A stretch of 22,151 nt of DNA from NCBI GenBank assembly GCA_037132135.1, contig JBAXPR010000061.1, forward strand, positions 1-22,151, given 5' to 3'. The stretch comes from BOG-933 sp037132135 (GTDB lineage Bacteria > Pseudomonadota > Alphaproteobacteria > Azospirillales > Azospirillaceae). Position numbers and translations under genes: made by a program. The notes under the pieces were generated by a model. It ran no database searches. It was given only the letters and a program-made list of their open reading frames with translations, and had not been told where the DNA came from. How positions within the stretch are numbered: position 1 is the stretch's first letter; every line of letters begins with the position of its first letter. Shown here in pieces: positions 20,206 to 22,151 of this stretch.

Positions 20206-20206
20206 A
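20195..20206 (+). repeat. Left arm of an 11-bp inverted repeat flanking the integrase gene
   Basis: GGCAAGGGCAA (20196-20206, within GGGCAAGGGCAA) is the exact reverse complement of TTGCCCTTGCC at 21498-21508. The arms bracket the integrase gene, lying just before its start codon and 18 bases after its stop. They could be recombinase-binding arms, or coincidence. Confidence 0.35.
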
Positions 20207-21480
20207 TGCAGACAGAAAAGACTGCGAAAGGTATCAAAATAGTTGGAACGAACATTATGCTTCGTAAACGTCAAGGATCACGTTTCTGGGAGGCGTGCAT
20301 ATATTTTCCAAATGTTAGAAGATATAAGACATCCTCAACAAGAACGGAAGATATTGACCAAGCGATTGTCGTTGCGTTTGAAAAGGCCAGCGAACTAAAG
20401 TTTATGGAGAAGCATGGACATGAGATATTTAAGAAATGTTTTGGTAAAGTAGCGGTTGATTGGCTAACTCATTTTGAAAAGAGAGTTAAGGAAGGCTATG
20501 AAAAAGAGAGCATGCTTTTTGTCTATAGATCAGCAATAAAAGTTCACATTGCAAAATGGTTTGACAATGTTAGTTTGGGCGAAATGACCAACCACACATT
20601 GGAAGAATACGGTAAATATTTGATCGAACACAATATCACGTCTGCGGTGACATTTGACCATCATAATTTTGCAATTGCAAACATCTTAAGGTGGGCTCGT
20701 GAAAAAGGTTGGTATAAAAAACCAGAAATTCCGAAAATAGCAAAGCCTGAAAATAAAATGAAACAAGGAGAAACGCGATCACGTTTCACTAATCACGAAA
20801 TTGTAATTCTGCTTGAGAATTTTGATAATTATATCGATATAGTGAAAAATAGAATAAACCCAAACAAGCCGCCGGCCGCCCTTTACAATGCCAAATTACT
20901 AAAAGCGTATGTTTGGTTTATGCTTGCTACCGGATGCAGAACAAATGACATAAGGCTGGTAAAATGGAAAAATATTGAATTACGTTTCAAAGAAGGCAAT
21001 ACGTCATTCGGAACAAATCCATTCGACCATATTGCTCAATTAGCAAAGACTGGTGATATAAGTGAATTTATTGATGCGTCGTTCCTAAATGTGTGGCTTA
21101 CCGGAAAGAAACATGAGAGATGGACCCAAGTTAGTCAAAAAGCAACGATGGTAATGACGTGGTGGTGGACTGAGTCTTTACACAGGGATGATGATGATTT
21201 AGTATTTGGCGGATATAATGGCAAGTTCAACGATAATTATTCTAAATGGCTGAAGGAATATCTTGATTTTCTCGACATACCATCAACGACGAAAGATGGG
21301 GATCGAACTCCATATTCATTTCGGCATACATTTATAACAAAGAAATTAGTAGAGGGAGCAAATCCAATATTCATAGCAAAATCATGCGGCACATCGGTTG
21401 AGCATATCCAAGAGACATATTGCCACATGCTCCCGACAGAGTTGTTTGACAAGATATTTAATCCAAAGAACGAAAAATAA
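20206..21480 (+). CDS. Tyrosine recombinase (phage/island integrase)
   Basis: 424 residues. The N-terminal arm-binding/core-binding half (about 1-190) is Lys-rich; the catalytic domain (about 195-415) has box I R245 in LATGCRTNDIRLVKW, box II TPYSFRHTFITKKL (R373, H374), and the nucleophile Y405 in CGTSVEHIQETYCHM. The usual first His of HxxRH is replaced by Tyr and the LGH histidine by Thr396. Both substitutions are normal for the YS[LF]RHT...GTS...Y[GC]H subfamily, so the enzyme is probably active. It would catalyse site-specific integration and excision by a 3'-phosphotyrosine intermediate. GGGAGG lies 10 bases upstream of the ATG. A+T-rich codon use shows foreign origin. No excisionase gene is seen. 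Confidence 0.88.
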   Translation: MQTEKTAKGIKIVGTNIMLRKRQGSRFWEACIYFPNVRRYKTSSTRTEDIDQAIVVAFEKASELKFMEKHGHEIFKKCFGKVAVDWLTHFEKRVKEGYEKESMLFVYRSAIKVHIAKWFDNVSLGEMTNHTLEEYGKYLIEHNITSAVTFDHHNFAIANILRWAREKGWYKKPEIPKIAKPENKMKQGETRSRFTNHEIVILLENFDNYIDIVKNRINPNKPPAALYNAKLLKAYVWFMLATGCRTNDIRLVKWKNIELRFKEGNTSFGTNPFDHIAQLAKTGDISEFIDASFLNVWLTGKKHERWTQVSQKATMVMTWWWTESLHRDDDDLVFGGYNGKFNDNYSKWLKEYLDFLDIPSTTKDGDRTPYSFRHTFITKKLVEGANPIFIAKSCGTSVEHIQETYCHMLPTELFDKIFNPKNEK

Positions 21481-21497
21481 GCCTCTTATCCAACGCC

Positions 21498-21508
21498 TTG
21501 CCCTTGCC
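21498..21508 (-). repeat. Right arm of the 11-bp inverted repeat
   Basis: TTGCCCTTGCC, exact reverse complement of 20196-20206. It lies between the two convergent recombinase genes. Confidence 0.35.
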
Positions 21509-21545
21509 GGACGCCCCGAACATCGTCGTCCTCTCTCGTTCCCCG

Positions 21546-22037
21546 CTACGCCAATTCACGAAGGCTGGCAAAGCCGGAACGCTTTACGATGTTTAATACG
21601 CTGCTTCCGTTCCATACACCGCCACGACGGGTTGCGACGCCACGGTTATTAAGAGCGTCGGCTATTTTATGCACGCTGTAAACACCGCTCCAAACAACGT
21701 CACGGATCGCGGGTAAAACATTGTGTGCGTGTGTGTCGGCTTGGTCGATTAAAGTCTGCCGTGCTTTCGCTTGTGCATCTGCAAGATTTTGTCGATTACC
21801 GAGGTGCACACCGCGAGCACGGGCGGCATGCAATGCTGCCTTCGTCCTCTCGCTAATCATCTTCGCCTCGTGCTCTGCAAACACTGCGACAATCTGTAGC
21901 ATCATCCGATCTGCTTGTGGCATATCGCACGCGGCAAATTCTGCCCCGCTTTCCAAAAGTGCCGAGACGAAAGCGACGTTGCGGGCAAGCCGGTCGAGTT
22001 TTGCGATCACGATTGTGCTCTTTGTTTTGCGTGCCAA
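21546..22037 (-). CDS. Serine recombinase (resolvase/invertase family), 5'-truncated
   Basis: The best start, a TTG at 22037, gives 163 residues, but homology clearly continues upstream in the same frame (ESGRNCDRPELKKAIALARKTK) to about 22106, where it ends near an in-frame stop. The usual first 50 or so residues, including the catalytic Ser in Y.RVS, are absent. Retained are IVIAKLDRLARN (arginine motif), AEHEAKMISERTKAALHAARARGVHLGN (the long E helix) and the C-terminal helix-turn-helix part YSVHKIADALNNRGVATRRGGVWNGSSVLNIVKRSG. Normal members have about 190-230 residues. Without the nucleophile the protein cannot cut DNA, so this is most likely a pseudogene, cut off at the element border at 22106-22110. 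Confidence 0.75.
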   Translation of the reverse strand: MARKTKSTIVIAKLDRLARNVAFVSALLESGAEFAACDMPQADRMMLQIVAVFAEHEAKMISERTKAALHAARARGVHLGNRQNLADAQAKARQTLIDQADTHAHNVLPAIRDVVWSGVYSVHKIADALNNRGVATRRGGVWNGSSVLNIVKRSGFASLRELA

Positions 22038-22092
22038 TGCGATCGCTTTTTTTAATTCCGGCCGATCACAATTTCGACCACTCTCTATCTCT

Positions 22093-22151
22093 ATGAACGT
22101 AATTACCCACCCACCCCTTGGGGTTCAGCTCGCGGGTCACTCAATGGGTGG
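22093..22151 (+). CDS. Partial frame with an alpha/beta-hydrolase nucleophile elbow
   Basis: From ATG 22093 the plus strand reads MNVITHPPLGVQLAGHSMG(G) to the window edge. GHSMGG is the classical nucleophile elbow (G-x-S-x-G) of alpha/beta-hydrolases, preceded here by a hydrophobic strand GVQLA as expected. The first five codons coincide with the antisense of the truncated serine recombinase, so the hydrolase sequence proper seems to begin near 22107 inside a gene that has lost its front. Only 19 residues are visible; the call is tentative. Confidence 0.35.
   Translation, partial: MNVITHPPLGVQLAGHSMG

Larger units (their letters stand above)
20092..22106. mobile_element. Horizontally acquired integrative element, incomplete in window
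   Basis: Everything from about 20,090 onward contrasts with the rest of the window: the tyrosine recombinase gene is strongly A+T-rich, uses AAA/GAA/TTT/ATA codons freely, and has no relation to its neighbours; the serine recombinase beyond it is of intermediate composition. Two site-specific recombinases of different classes, in convergent orientation and 65 bases apart, mark this as a recombination hotspot or composite island inserted beside the transporter promoter. Confidence 0.7.

Noticed and set aside
20121..22033. 10-bp direct repeat GTTTTGCGTG (20121-20130 and 22024-22033) as att sites
   Set aside because: The right copy lies inside the conserved part of the serine recombinase, flanks do not match, and 10 bp in A/T-rich DNA is within chance.
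1..22151. CRISPR arrays, tRNA and rRNA genes
   Set aside because: Read for regularly spaced repeats, cloverleaf elements and rRNA motifs by eye on both strands; none were recognised.

Overview
The window comes from a GC-rich alphaproteobacterium, most likely of the Rhodospirillales. The grounds are strong G/C at third codon positions, an alphaproteobacterial-type RpoH next to an RluA-family pseudouridine synthase, a Rec2/ComEC of the alphaproteobacterial form, a LuxO-like sigma-54 activator, and a sigma-54 promoter in front of the flagellar hook genes. This placement is inferred from gene content; no rRNA gene is present.

Layout. Positions 1-193 hold the end of an O-GlcNAc-transferase-like glycosyltransferase. 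Positions 194-776 are a relatively A+T-rich gap with a strong minus-strand terminator and a tiny minus-strand ORF. Positions 777-4059 (minus) hold the sigma-54 response regulator, a small unknown protein, a metallo-beta-lactamase-fold hydrolase and an XRE/S24 self-cleaving repressor. Positions 4188-7963 (plus) are a compact six-gene cluster of podovirus head genes (portal, Bbp19-like, scaffold and three small proteins) with no capsid, terminase or tail gene. Positions 8007-11162 are housekeeping: rpoH, an RluD-like enzyme, a small membrane protein and upp. Positions 11396-16820 are a flagellar operon: sigma-54 promoter, flgE, flgK, flgL and a FlgN-like chaperone. Positions 16923-20079 are comEC and, convergent and overlapping at the 3' end, a CorA/ZntB-type transporter. 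From about 20,085 to the end the composition changes abruptly to A+T-rich: an integrated element with a tyrosine recombinase, a 5'-truncated serine recombinase, and at the very edge a fragment that reads as an alpha/beta-hydrolase nucleophile elbow.

How the parts fit. The flagellar block encodes the hook, both hook-filament junction proteins and a likely chaperone for them in assembly order, behind one sigma-54 promoter with a near-consensus IHF site upstream. The only sigma-54 activator in the window is the LuxO-like regulator; a link between the two is possible but unproven. The podoviral cluster is translationally coupled and host-like in composition, so it looks like an old resident. The right-hand island is clearly more recent.

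The items most worth following up are the capsid-less podoviral cluster beside an S24 repressor, the small minus-strand transcript unit downstream of the LuxO-like gene, and the chimeric junction at the right edge.
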